DNA of 64,000 bases, taken from NCBI GenBank assembly GCA_027886175.1, contig JAJNNQ010000075.1, positions 1,653,001 to 1,717,000 of the forward strand. The letters are read 5' to 3'. A program made the position numbers and the translations under genes. Below, piece by piece: positions 24,290 through 34,910 of this stretch (its first letter is position 1; every line of letters starts with the position of its first letter). Below the pieces are notes generated by a model, which had not been told where the DNA came from, ran no database searches, and was given only the letters and a program-made list of their open reading frames with translations. The DNA comes from Phylloscopus collybita (taxonomy: Eukaryota > Chordata > Aves > Passeriformes > Phylloscopidae).

Positions 24290-24700
24290 GCACGTGCGCG
24301 CGTGCATGCGAGACAGGCAGGGACGGGCAGGGCCATGCAGAGCCGAACCCACACATTCCCCTGGGCTGGCTGCTCCCACACAGCCCCCGGGGGCAGCTTC
24401 CCCGAGCCTCTGGAGCACCCTCTGTCCTCGGTGGGGATGAGGCCAACCTCCTCTTCCTCCTCCTCCTCCCGGGAAGGGCTCCCCGGCCCCCGCGCGTGCA
24501 AGGGGAACATGCCTCCACTTACTATTGCAAGCCTTCCTATTGCACAGCCGTCCTTCCTCCAGCACTCCTTCGCAGGCCAGGCCCTCGTTGGGAAGGGGCT
24601 TGCAGGAGCGCATGCGGGTCTGCAGGCCGCCCCCGCAGTCCTTGGTGCAGTCGCCCCAGGCCGACCAGGAGTTCCAACCACCTGGGCAAGATCCAGAAAA
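24290..24700. other. CpG-rich stretch around the TSR1 exon
   Basis: The sequence becomes clearly GC- and CpG-rich here (for example GCGCGCGTG and CCCGCGCGTG near 24295 and 24490) compared with AT-rich flanks, which include a 25-bp poly(A) at 24137. It covers the TSR1 exon and about 230 bp downstream in transcription order. It may simply be an exon-centred GC peak, common in birds, or a small intragenic CpG island. No TATA or initiator element is evident. Confidence 0.4.
24523..24681 (-). CDS. ADGRB1: ADGRB1 exon: thrombospondin type 1 repeat 1 (TSR1)
   Basis: This 159-bp exon (phase 1-1) is bounded by acceptor GCCCAG (minus strand) and donor GTAAGT. The frame gives six cysteines in the TSR pattern. 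It starts with the W-N-S-W-S-A-W ladder, then C-T-K-D-C-G-G-G and T-R-M-R-S-C, and ends [10 protein letters not shown]. The tryptophans fit the W-x-x-W C-mannosylation motif. The usual O-fucose site C-x-x-S/T-C-G is not met, because the fourth position is Asp. TSR1 is the most divergent of the five repeats compared with mammalian BAI1 as I recall it, but it keeps the C-E-G-V-L-E-E-G-R core. The exon sits in a locally CpG-rich stretch. It is followed by an 8.1-kb intron and then the linker exon, with matching phase. Confidence 0.95.
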
Positions 24701-24984
24701 GCCCCGTCAGCCTCAGTCAGAGCCCGGCGCCCAGCGGAGCCGAGGCAGCGACGGCACCGCAGACTCTGACCTGTACCAGCTGCCAAGACTCAAAACTGGA
24801 GTGTCTTTAAAAGTGGTGGGGCTGAGCACTGCGGGATAGCCCAGGAAGTCAAGAAGGGGATGGGAGAAGCATTGCCTGACTGGACGTTGACTTCAGTTAT
24901 TCCTGTTTCTAGAGTTTAAGAAGGATTTGGGTGACACCTTCAGGCACATGGTGGGGTTCTTGGGCTGTCCTGTGCAGATCCAGC

Positions 24985-25045
24985 TGTACTTCACTGATCC
25001 TTGGGGGTCTCTTCCACCACAGCATATTCTATGATTCCAACTAGT
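24985..25045 (+). mobile_element. Possible degenerate CR1 tail
   Basis: GATCCTTGGGGGTCTCTTCC followed by ATTCTATGATTCCAA resembles the extreme 3' end of CR1 in the plus direction, but the upstream part is not recognisable. Confidence 0.4.
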
Positions 25046-26160
25046 CCTGCTCTTCCTGTGCTTGCTGTGGCAAAGAGCTCCCCTCTGACAAGACCCTCTG
25101 CCCATTTTGTGTCCTGTTGGCTTCTAACCCCAGAAGACATGAGCAGAAACCACTTCAGGGTACAAATCCACCATCAGCGAGGTTGTGTCTCCTCCTTCTG
25201 CCACCACACAAACACACGATGTGAAGACAAGGAAAGTCAGAAGGGATAAGGGTTCTACCACTCATATTTCCCAAAAAAAGACATTTCTTTTCCCCACACT
25301 GCAGACCCCACCAGCCACAGAGAGGCACCGCTCTCAAGGACAGTTTTGGTGGGGGAAAAACACAGGAATGACATTCTCCTTCAGCACCCTTTGTAGAACC
25401 CACAGGGAGCAACTTGCGAGCACCATAAGATGAAGGTGCACTTTTGGCTCCTCTCCCCAGCCACACTCAGTGCTGGTGTCAGCAATGCTCAGCTTTCCCC
25501 ATTGTACCACAATCTACAGCTCTGAAAACTGATGGATCCACCAAACCACCTGGCTGCAGGGATGATCCTGCTACTTAAGGAAAATACTGAGCCTCTGCAG
25601 CCTTCTCCACCCTGTGTCTTTCCAGCTTCCTGCCAAGAGCAACTGGCCCGGGTGGAACATCCATAAATGCTGATGGCAGGATGGACTGGGAAGACCATCT
25701 GAATCTGGCTGGCCTCCCACAGTCCAAACGCCTGCAGGGAGCACAGCAAGGCTGAGTTTTGGGTTGTAAAAGGCAGCGGGGGATTGTCCAATCCTTTCAG
25801 GTGATGGATAAGCTGTCACATCCCTCAGTGGTCAGTTGGTTCCTCATCGGCCACATGCAGCAATCTAAAATCTGCTGAAATAAGCCTCAGCTTCCCTGTT
25901 CTGCTCCATCGTTTGTCCACCTCATGGGGAGGAGCAGAGGTGGCCCTTCAGCCCAGAGGTGGCCACTTTCACATGGCTGCTTTTCCTGCTGTGAATTCTC
26001 TCATTACCCACAGCTACCCTTGGAGATGTTTCAGGTCCAGGGAATTAAGCTCTGTGCTGTGCTCAGGCAGAGATAGGGATAACGAGCTAAAGATGCAGGT
26101 TTTTTTGAAGACAGGAAACATTGGGAAAATTTTTGTTTTTAAAATAAAAATTAAATACAT

Positions 26161-26187
26161 CCCCCCCCCCCCTTTTTTTTTTTTTTT
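26161..26187. repeat. C12-T15 homopyrimidine tract
   Basis: Twelve cytosines run directly into fifteen thymines on the plus strand. Confidence 0.95.
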
Positions 26188-27294
26188 CCCTTGCCAACAG
26201 CCAGAGAACTCAGAGATACAGATGATCTACTTCAGCTGACTCAGCCTCCTTGAATTTCTGTTTATGAGATCATGGCTCTACTCTGAGCTCTGGGCTCTGC
26301 TGGTCCCTGCATACCCTGGACAGGACACCAGCCCTGTCTGGAAAAACAACACTAACCAGGTGCCAGATTGGAATATTGGGACATTATCAGCACCCTCTTG
26401 CACAGGGATGAGCAAATACTCGTCCACCTCCACAGCAAAAACCCACAAGTTCATACTCTGCTACCTCCAGCCTGGTTGTGGTTTAACTTTTCCCTCCAAG
26501 ACAGAGTGAAAATAAACACAGGCTCAGCAACATTCCCACTGCTGATGGCCATGAAAGCTGCTCAGGTATCATGAGAATAACATGGAAATATGAAGCAGGA
26601 AGGAAATGGAGGGCAGTGAACTTGCCAGCAAAGTGCCCAGAGATCCTGGCAGCAGCATGGAGGACCAAGCCCTAACTGGCACAAAACAAATACCTGACCT
26701 TGAAGAAGATTATCTTTCCCTCAAAAGTCACTTTCTGTGCTGGTCACTTTTCTGAAGAGCATGGGAACACAGGCTTGTCTTCCACTTCCTTATGGGAGAC
26801 AGACTGTGTTTCCTTTGTAAGAGAAACCATCCGTGTAATGGGAGCTATCCCGATGCCAGGCTTCAGCTGATCAATAGGATATCTCTAACCAGACACGTTT
26901 AGGAGTCAGTCAGCTCCTGCCTGTCCCTTTTCAGGATGTCTTTCTTTCATCTCACTCCCTTGCAGATCAGGAGTGAGGCTGGGGAAGGGAGAAAGCAGCT
27001 TCACACACGCCTTGGCCTGGATTATGATTTATTTGGGATGCCTTTTGTTGAGACAAAATGCATAATTGCTCCAGTGTCTTCAGAAGTTATTTTATATTGT
27101 GTTTGTAAATGAAATATGGGCCCGGACTCACTGGCTGTCCTGGTGTCCTCAGTTTAATGATAGATCGTTCAAACAGTTTTACATTTTGGGATATGACCTA
27201 TTATGGCACTGATCCCCTAAAATACACAGGGAAATTAATGCTGCCTAATCTCACTACAGGAAAGAAGGAGGGATAAGTGTTTGGTTTCTTAAAT

Positions 27295-27823
27295 CATGGA
27301 ATCACAAAATCAGGGAATAGTTTGAGCTGAAAGGAACCTCAGAGATCATCTGGTTTCACCCCCCTGCCATAGGCAGGGACACCTTCCACTATCCCAGATT
27401 GCTCCAAGCCCTGTCCAACCTGGCCTTGGACACTTCCAGGGATGGGGCAGCCAAGCTTCTCTGGAAAGCCTTTGCCATGTCCTCATCACCCTCACAAGGA
27501 AGAATTTCTTTCTGATATTCAAGTCAAACCTTCTTTCTTTCAGTTTGAAGCCATCCCCCCTTGTCCTGTCACTCCAGGCCTTTGTAAATATTCTCTCTCC
27601 GCATTTCTTCTAGGCTCCTCAGTAACCCTAAAGCTTCTCTTCTCCAGGATGAGCAATCCCAACTCTCTTAGCCTTTCCTCACAGAAGAGCTGCTCCATCC
27701 CTCTGATCCCCTTGGTGCCTCCTCTGGACTCACTCCAACAGCTCCAGGTCCTTCCTGTGCTGGGACCCCAGAGCTGGATGCAGCCCTGCAGGTGGGGTCT
27801 CACCTGAGCAGAGCAGAGGGGGT
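27295..27823 (-). mobile_element. CR1 LINE 3' fragment, longest copy (about 530 bp)
   Basis: It runs from the tail (TGGAATCACAAAATCAGGG) through the 3' UTR to the CCTCTGGACTCACTCCAACA and GGTGGGGTCTCACCTGAGCA blocks, which belong to the end of the CR1 reverse-transcriptase ORF and its 3' flank. The reading frame is not intact. Confidence 0.93.
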
Positions 27824-28364
27824 AACTCTTACTCTGCTTATCCTCAGCAACAGGAGAACCAGACAAAATAAGATAAAAACTGCCACGATCTCAAATCCTT
27901 AACTGGAATGAGATCAGTTTATGAGGTTGGGCACAGAAAACTTCCTTCCTCTCCTTGCTCCTCAGTTTCCATCCCATTTGTGAGTACTAAAGAGGAGCTA
28001 GAGAAGTACCAGGGCACTTAGTAAATCAACCCAGGCATTTACAGCCGAGACAAAGGTATTCCCCACTTTATGGAGCAGTCCTTTTTTATCATCAGGTTGT
28101 ACCATGGTCCTGACAAATTAAATGCTACATGTTATTTATCTTGTTTATTGGCTGTCAGATAAACCTTTTCAAATCTCCCTTCTTTTCCTGGGTCTAGTCC
28201 TTCACTGCTTCAAGTGATTTGTCTTTTTGAGTGGAGCTGTAAACAAGTGATAAAGGGTCTATTACATGAAGTTATTCCTATCCCACCTTTCAGGGGGGAA
28301 AATGCTGTGCCATGAGGAACAAACATGAGGTTCTTGTGCCCACTGCTTCATCTGGTTTCTGGAA

Positions 28365-28757
28365 AGGAGTGGCTAAGGGAGCTGAGGGGGGGCTCAGCCT
28401 GGAGAAAAAGGCTGAAGGGAGACCTCATCTCACCCTACAACTCCCTGACAGGAACTTGTAGCAAGGTGGGTGTCAGTGTCTTCTCCCAAGTAACAAGTGA
28501 CAGGATGAAATGGCCTCAACATGTACCAGGGGGAGTTTTAGATTATTTATTTGGAAAAATTTCTTCACAGGAAGGGTTGTTAAGCACTGGAACAGGCTGC
28601 CCAGGGAAGAGATGGGGTCACCATCCCCGTGAGTGTTCAAACAAGGTGTGGATGTCGCACCTGAAGACACGGTGGTAGGAAAAATGGTGGAGGTGCTACA
28701 TTGCTAGTTGAGCTTGGTGATCCTTTCCAACTCCAATGATTCAATTATTCTATGAAA
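28365..28757 (+). mobile_element. CR1 LINE 3' fragment, plus orientation
   Basis: It contains TGAAGGGAGACCTCATCTC, ACTGGAACAGGCTGCCCAGG, GGTCACCATCCC, and a tail ATGATTCAATTATTCTATGA. This is a subfamily with the GGAACAGGCTGCCCAGGG block, different from the GGAATGG-type copies. Confidence 0.92.
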
Positions 28758-28989
28758 AGAATGATCTACAATGGCTGTGGCATCACACAGATGCTCTTAG
28801 CCCAATGCAGAAGGGATGCAAGTGTGATGTGGTCCCTGCAGAGGCTGCCCCATCCCTCAATCCATCACTCAGTCTCTGCTTGCTGAGCTGACACAGCCCC
28901 CATGGACTCCCCACCCTCTAGAAAATGTTCACCCCCACTTGCTCACCACGCAATCCCTTGCTCTGCCCTTTCTTCCATTCCGAGCATGA

Positions 28990-30620
28990 GGTTGGATTTA
29001 TTTTTGATGCTGGGAAGCGAGGAATCCACATGAAATGCAATGCAGACTCACTTTGCAGTTAATGGGACCCTTTGCAGACAGTCCCTGCTACCCCTGGAGT
29101 CCCATTCCATGAGCTCTCAGCAAACTGCTGCTCCTGCTGATCGATGCGGGTTGAGTTGCCATCTGTCCTTAATCCACAAATAATGAGGCTGCTGCAACTG
29201 CTCAATAAAGGATTTTGCTTTTCAAAGGCACTGAATCCTCCGAAGGTCACACACCCAGCCTGTTCCCACTTTGTGAAGTTTTTCTCAGCTGTGGCCTCCT
29301 AGAACCACGGAGTTCTCTCACTTTGCCCCCTAAACTGGAGGAGCTGTAGCTCATGCCCCCAGCTCTAGAGATTCCCATCACAACCAGCAGCTGTCACCTT
29401 GATCACAGAGCCAGGTTTAACTTGTATTTTTTATTTTTGGAGAGCAGCCCAAGCTCCTAGAATGTGTTTTAACAAAGGTGGCTGTTGCATCTGAGGCTCG
29501 TGGCTGGTCTGAGTGCCCATCATTCAGGGAGGCCTTTAATCCAGTTTCTAAAGAGTTTTTTGATCCTTCTCAGTCAGTTCTTATCATGATCATAGACTAA
29601 AACAAATTACTTTTCACGCAAGGCTGTCCCAATGCATTCTAATTCTCCGGTTAAATGGAGAAAATTCCAAGATGGTTTTACATCAACCAGCAAGCTCGTA
29701 TTTGGCACTTCTCGTTCTGAATCTCAAGCAGAGATGCCAAAAGAATGGGTCTTTCCTACTGCAAATTAACTGAGAGGGCTCCACTTAGACACCTCGTCCA
29801 AACACCCTTGATCTTCAGGAAGATTTGCATCCCGATCCGGAGTTTATCTTCACAGCTGACAGCTGCAATGTGTCTCAGATGCCAGTCAGTCAATCACGCC
29901 TTTTAATTTAACAGCAATCCCTTAAATTAGATGGCAGTGACAACAGCAGAAACTAAGGACTCTACACGAGACAATCAATTGAGCACAGCAAAAGGGGCTT
30001 TGCTGACATTCCACATCCACCTCCGATTTCGCTTTTTTGGATTTAGCCTCCTGCTGACCCCAGCTGAAGACACGTCTTGTTGGCAGCTGTCTCCAGCTCA
30101 GCGGGTCAGGGCATTTTGTGCCTGAAAAACATGCCCAGACTGCAAAAACCCCACCACAGCCCTGTGTGCTACCACTGGGAATATTTGTAGTGGAATTTAT
30201 ATCACAGTTTCTGAATCATCTCAATTAGCGAACGAGTGGAAAAAAATGTGATTTCTTATGCAAAGAGGGGGAAGGATACTGAAGGGAGATCAAGAGTGAG
30301 ATTGTCTTATACCATCTGAATCCTAAATTTGTTACACAGTGGCGCAAGAGAGGAAGCTGCTTCTTTATCACTCTCCTTTCTACTGTGCTGGAAAAGAGCA
30401 AGTCCAGAAGGGGCTGTTCTGGCGGCATCCTTCTATTGCACCAACCAGTGATCGTTCCCTGGAAAGTCATACATTCATTTTGTTCCTTCTGTGGGAAAAA
30501 AAGGAGAGAAATCTTTCATGGAGATGTCCTCTCCTTGTGCCCCATGCGACGAAAGTCTACAGCAGCACAAGTGAGTTGCTCCAGTGGTTCCTTCTCTGCC
30601 CTTTCCAAAATAAATCCCAT
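28990..30620. other. Repeat-free block in the first intron
   Basis: I recognise no CR1, LTR or simple-sequence array here. Composition is mixed with several AT-rich stretches (29570-29760, 29880-29990). It may be ordinary intron or may contain conserved regulatory sequence; no specific motif is claimed. Confidence 0.3.
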
Positions 30621-30704
30621 GTAACGCTTTGCTGTTTTGCAGATTGTGCACATTAATATAAAAACCAATGCCCCAAGCTCCCTAAAAACAAAATCATTCA
30701 CTGC

Positions 30705-30983
30705 AAGGACATGCAGCGATAGGACAAGTGGGAATGGTTTTAAGCTGCAAGAGGATAGACTTAGATTAGATAACAGGAAGGAATTCTTTACTTTGAGGGT
30801 GATGAGGCCCTGGCACAGATTTTCAAGAGAAGTTGTGGCTGCCCCATTCCTGGAAGTTTTCAGGTACAGGTTGGACAAGGCTTGGAGCAACATGGGATAG
30901 TGGAAGGCGTCCCTGAACAAGAAAGGATGCTTGGAATGAAGTGATTTTTAAGACCCCTTGCAAACCAAACCATTCCATGATTG
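30705..30983 (+). mobile_element. CR1 LINE 3'-end fragment, plus orientation
   Basis: GATAGGACAAGTGGGAATGG, AGGAAGGAATTCTTTACT, GAAGTTGTGGCTGCCCCATT, and tail CAAACCATTCCATGATTG. A target-site duplication is not obvious. Confidence 0.92.
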
Positions 30984-31578
30984 CTTGACTTTTCCCCATG
31001 GAAAGGTGATGGGGGAGGGGAGAAAAATTATAAACATGCATTAAAAGTTCATGAGTGTTGTGGTGTCTTTTTACTGTGTTTCCAATTGCAGCTCAATTTT
31101 AATGGTCAGTTTTATATGCCCTCCCATATTTCCTATTGTTATAGTATACTTTATCCCTAATGGATTGCTCCTTTCCGCCTGTATTGTTGGTTTTGCCCTG
31201 GTTGTCTATCTTCCCTAAACCTGCCCTTCCCTCCTCCTACAAAATTGTCAATCTTTCCTTAACCCTGCCCCTTCTTCCAGACCCTTCCCTGTCAATCTCT
31301 CAACCTTCGAAGCCCCAGTGGTTGGTTTGGACTGTTCCCTCCCCTTGTGTTCTTTCATTGCTCTGTGCATTGTACTCCCCGCCTCACGTTCCTCCCCCAT
31401 GTAACCCTTATTGGTTGGAAATTGTATCCTCTCCCAAGACCTCCCCAAGTTGTAAGCCTCTGCAAGCCCAGGTTCTGTGCTTTCTTCTGTCTCTGACCCT
31501 GCAGGGAATAAACAGCTTTGGAAATCACAGAAGGCCTCTCCCTGTTCCTTGTCCCTGCCCTTGTCACGTATCACCTGT

Positions 31579-31604
31579 GCTGTAGGGCAATGGTGCCCTA
31601 CAGC
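31579..31604. repeat. 11-bp perfect inverted repeat with 4-base loop
   Basis: Arms GCTGTAGGGCA and TGCCCTACAGC around loop ATGG. The right arm overlaps the start of the first minisatellite unit. Confidence 0.9.
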
Positions 31605-31904
31605 TGCACCCCGGATTGCCTGGCTTTCTATGCCCTGCACCCCAGATTGCCTGGCTCTCTGTGCCCTGCACCCCGGATTGCCTGGCTTTCTGTGCCCCAC
31701 AGCTGCACCCCGGATTGCCTGGCTCTCTGTGCCCCACAGCTGCACCCCGGATTGCCTGGCTCTCTGTGCCCTGCACCCCGGATTTGCTTGGCTCTCTGTG
31801 CCCTGCACCCCGGACTGCCTGGCTTTCTGTGCCCTCCAGCTGCACCCCGGATTGCCTGGCTCTCTGTGCCCTGCAGCTGCACCCAGGACTGCCTGGCTTT
31901 CTGG
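31595..31904 (+). repeat. Minisatellite of 37-bp and 31-bp units in L-S-S-L order
   Basis: Nine units share CTGCACCCCGGATTGCCTGG. Long units (37 bp) carry an extra six bases including ACAGCT; short units are 31-32 bp. The order is L S S L L S S L L, that is two copies of a four-unit block (about 136 bp) plus one further long unit. All reading frames stay open across it in both strands, which produces spurious ORFs. Confidence 0.93.
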
Positions 31905-32254
31905 GGGCAGCCCACTCCTGGCGACGGTGCCGGGAGCTGGCTGGGCTGAGGAACACCAACATCGTGTCACAGGAGCTGCAGGGCAAGGGACTGTCTGCTC
32001 CTTGAGTTTTCCAGTACTGGAACTGAGGGGTGTCAGATGAAATGGGCAAGAGGCCCTGCAAAAGCAATGAAGGATGTAATTTGAAGGACAGACACAGAGC
32101 AGCGTCAAATACTCTCACAGCAGGAAAAGGCACCCCAAGTTCCATGAATATAGAATATAACTGGGGAAATGGATGGAAGTCAAACCCATAAATGGGAATA
32201 GATAAGAACCCAGCAGCTCTTGTTCAGAAGTCCCCTGGGCTTCAAGCTGCTGAG

Positions 32255-32570
32255 TTGAACAAAGCTGGAAAGCACCTTCAGGATCATGGAGTCCAACTTC
32301 TGACCTTGCTGAGCAAATCACTCCAATCACCATATCCAATCATTTCCTGAATACTTCCAGGGATGGTGATTCCATCACCTCCCTTGACAGCCCATTCTAA
32401 TGTCTGACAAGCCTTTCAGTGAAGAAATTCTTCCTGATGTCCAGCATGAATCTTTCCAGTCACATTCAATCTGTTGCTGGTTGCCTGGGAGAAGATGTCA
32501 AGCCCCACCTGGCCACAACCTCCTGTCTGGATGTTGTATGTTGGTCTTGTTCTGCTATTTTCCCTTGGTA
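32255..32570 (-). mobile_element. Older CR1 LINE 3' fragment
   Basis: ATCATGGAGTCCAACTTCTG, CTTCCAGGGATGGTGATTCC, GAAGAAATTCTTCCTGATG and CTGGTTGCCTGGGAGAAG are CR1-like. The copy is more diverged and from a different subfamily than most in the window. Confidence 0.8.
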
Positions 32571-33564
32571 GCCGCTGCTCATGAGAGGATATGGGGCCAA
32601 AAAAACCTCCTGATCTAGCCAACAAGATGGTTCCTGGTACTTCTCCAGTTGCTTGGCCTCTTCCTGCCTTGGCTTTAGCCCTGTGACTCTCCTTCATGGA
32701 GGTGTGGTCAGGGCACAGCCAGCTCGAGGTCAGGCCGGTATTTCCCACCACCAAAATTACCAAAATCTGCTCGGGTCACTCACTTCTGAGCACCCAAATA
32801 AACAATGTGATTTTTCAAAGCTGCTGAATGGCCAAAGCTGTCACTGATTCCCACAGCACTCACAAGTCCGTGCAAATGAAGGTAACGAGGTCAAATCTGG
32901 GCAACCATTTAGGACCAGCTTCAATCTCTCTCTGCTCTACAAATCGCTTAAGGAAGATGGAAATGAGGCCAGTGTGCAGCTTTCAAGGAAACCCGGCATA
33001 AAGCTGTGCTTATTACATGAATCCCTGCAAATGAAACACTAGGGATAAAGGGAGATTATTTATGTGGAAATGGTGGGGGAGGTGGGCAGGGAAATGAGAA
33101 AGGGAATGTTTAGTCTGGAACGGGAGATCAAATAAAACCGTGGAAGAATCTTCCCATAAGAAAGCCATAGAGGCCTAATCACTTAACTCAGTGATTTCAG
33201 AGCAGAGCAGGCAAAATATCAGAGAACAGACTTGTGAAGAGAAATCCAGCCTGCACCACCGGGGAGGAAAGAAATGCTTCCCCGCCCTGAACCTCTCTGA
33301 AGTTGTATAAATCACACCAGAGCTGGGTTCATGCACTGCTTGCTTCTTCACGTTGCTGCAGACCCCCGTGCAAGCACAGAGTGGACAGATTAGCTCAGCC
33401 ACGTGTGTGTCTCTCCCCATGGGGAGGAATATATGATCCCATTCAAATCTAACTGCGCAGCTCAAGCTGAGTGAAACCTCCCCTGATACCATGATGACTA
33501 TCTACTTTCATAAAAGGCAGTCAAAGGAGAGCATTTGTGAAATTTCCTTTCATGTCTTTACATG

Positions 33565-33670
33565 ATCTGTTGGGGACGTGGTTTAGTGGTGGGTTTGGCA
33601 GTGCTGGGTTAATGGCTGGACTTGATGATCTTAGGTGGCTTTTCTGACTTAAACAATTCAGTGATTCCCT
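33565..33670 (+). mobile_element. CR1 tail fragment, plus orientation
   Basis: GGGGACGTGGTTTAGTGG, TGGACTTGATGATCTTAGG and AATTCAGTGATTCC represent roughly the last 100 bp of CR1. Confidence 0.88.
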
Positions 33671-34691
33671 GTTTCATCTTTGCTGTCTTGAAGAGCTGTG
33701 GTTGTCACCTATAAAACATATGCAGAACACTGTATAAACCCATAACCCAATGAAATGCTGTAACACCCTTAGCTCTGCAAGCCCATGCAATTCCATCTTG
33801 TTTCCTGGACAGCATTTCCACCTGAAGGATTCCTGTGGTCCCCCAATTCTGCAGTTTCTCACTCCTCCACGAGCTGTGACATATTTCCCATCACAAGGGC
33901 ACTGCAAGGCAGGGCTGTGCCATTACTGCTTCTGCAGGATGGACTGGGGAGGTGTTGCAAGGCTGAAAGATTTGCCCATGGTATCTTTACAGCACTGAGA
34001 GAAATCAAATTGTCTTCAGCTGAACATCTTCCAGGAGGACAGAGAGAAAATCACCCAGGGGATAATCCATGAGTCAAGTGTCCTCTCTCAGAGCAGTTTT
34101 GATGAGGACACCACACAATTTGTGTCTCCCAGCACTCCTGGCTCCATGAACAGCTCCCAAGACAGAGCCAGAAACACAAACTCCAGCTGAGACAGCACCT
34201 TTGCAGTATTAAACCAAATATTTGATGCTGTTTTGATGGGCACAGCCAGTCCCTCTTCCTACAGAGATGTCAGTGATGTGGATTTTGCCTGGAAGGGGAA
34301 CAGAGGTGGTTGAAAACCACAGGGAAGAGTTGGTTTTTGGTTTTTTTGTTTTTTTTTTCTTTGTGTGGTCACTCTGAGGCGGGCTGGGGAACGAGCAGGT
34401 TGTCAGCAGGCATTTCTCCTGCTGGGGTCCTCTTCCTCTTCCTCTCCGAGCTGTCGGATGCACTCACCCTGCAGGGGAAGATGCTAATCCAGGCTGCCTC
34501 ACTGGGCAGAGGCTGTCATTCCCAGCTCTGCCCTTGACACCTCGTTCAGGTTTTGCACTGCAGAAGGGACTGGGTTTCAGGCTGGGCTCTGTGCCTCTGC
34601 CTCTTCCCAAGTCCCCTCATGAAGAGGGGGCAAGCAGAACGGCTGGCTCGTGTAACACTTGGGTGAGGTGAGGGAGAATTTGGGGGAAGTT

Positions 34692-34910
34692 GAATCATGG
34701 AATAGTATTGTTTTGGTTTGAAGGAACCTTAAAGATCACTGAGTTCCAACCCTCCTGCCATGGCCAGGGACATTTTCCACTATCCCACGTTGCTCAGAGC
34801 CTCATCCAACCAATTCCAGAGATGGGAGAGCCACAGCTTCTCTGGGCATCCTATGCCAGGGCCTCACCACTCTCTGAGCAGAGAATATCATCCTAAATTC
34901 CCCAATTTCT
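34692..34910 (-). mobile_element. CR1 LINE 3'-end fragment
   Basis: GAATCATGGAATAGTATTG tail side, CCATGGCCAGGGACATTTTCC core, CACAGCTTCTCTGGGCATCC, and truncation near 34910. Confidence 0.9.

Larger units (their letters stand above)
16450..24522 (-). other. ADGRB1: ADGRB1 intron between TSR1 and the linker exon (8073 bp)
   Basis: The donor is GTAAGT and the acceptor is CCATAG (minus strand), with an unusually weak pyrimidine tract before it. Apart from homopolymer tracts (T runs near 21774 and 21911, A runs near 23479 and 24137), I see no CR1 or LTR copy in the whole intron, unlike the rest of the window. No coding exon was recognised. Confidence 0.85.
31056..31961 (+). mobile_element. Probable solo LTR of an endogenous retrovirus, with internal minisatellite
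   Basis: It begins TGTTGTGG and could end CACCAACA, an approximate inverted match. Inside are a CCAAT box in reverse (TATTGGTTGG near 31409) and AATAAA at 31507-31512, followed by GT/CT-rich sequence and then a minisatellite. No retroviral genes flank it. Ends are uncertain because no clear target-site duplication was found. The roughly 900-bp length is inflated by the tandem array. An alternative is a truncated LTR ending near 31595. Confidence 0.5.

Noticed and set aside
31595..31904. CRISPR-like regular repeat pattern
   Set aside because: Units are contiguous tandem copies without unique spacers, in a vertebrate genome.
31248..32108. 286-codon minus-strand open frame
   Set aside because: It lies across the 31/37-bp minisatellite, which keeps several frames open on both strands. 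The predicted protein is a repeat artefact with no known domain.
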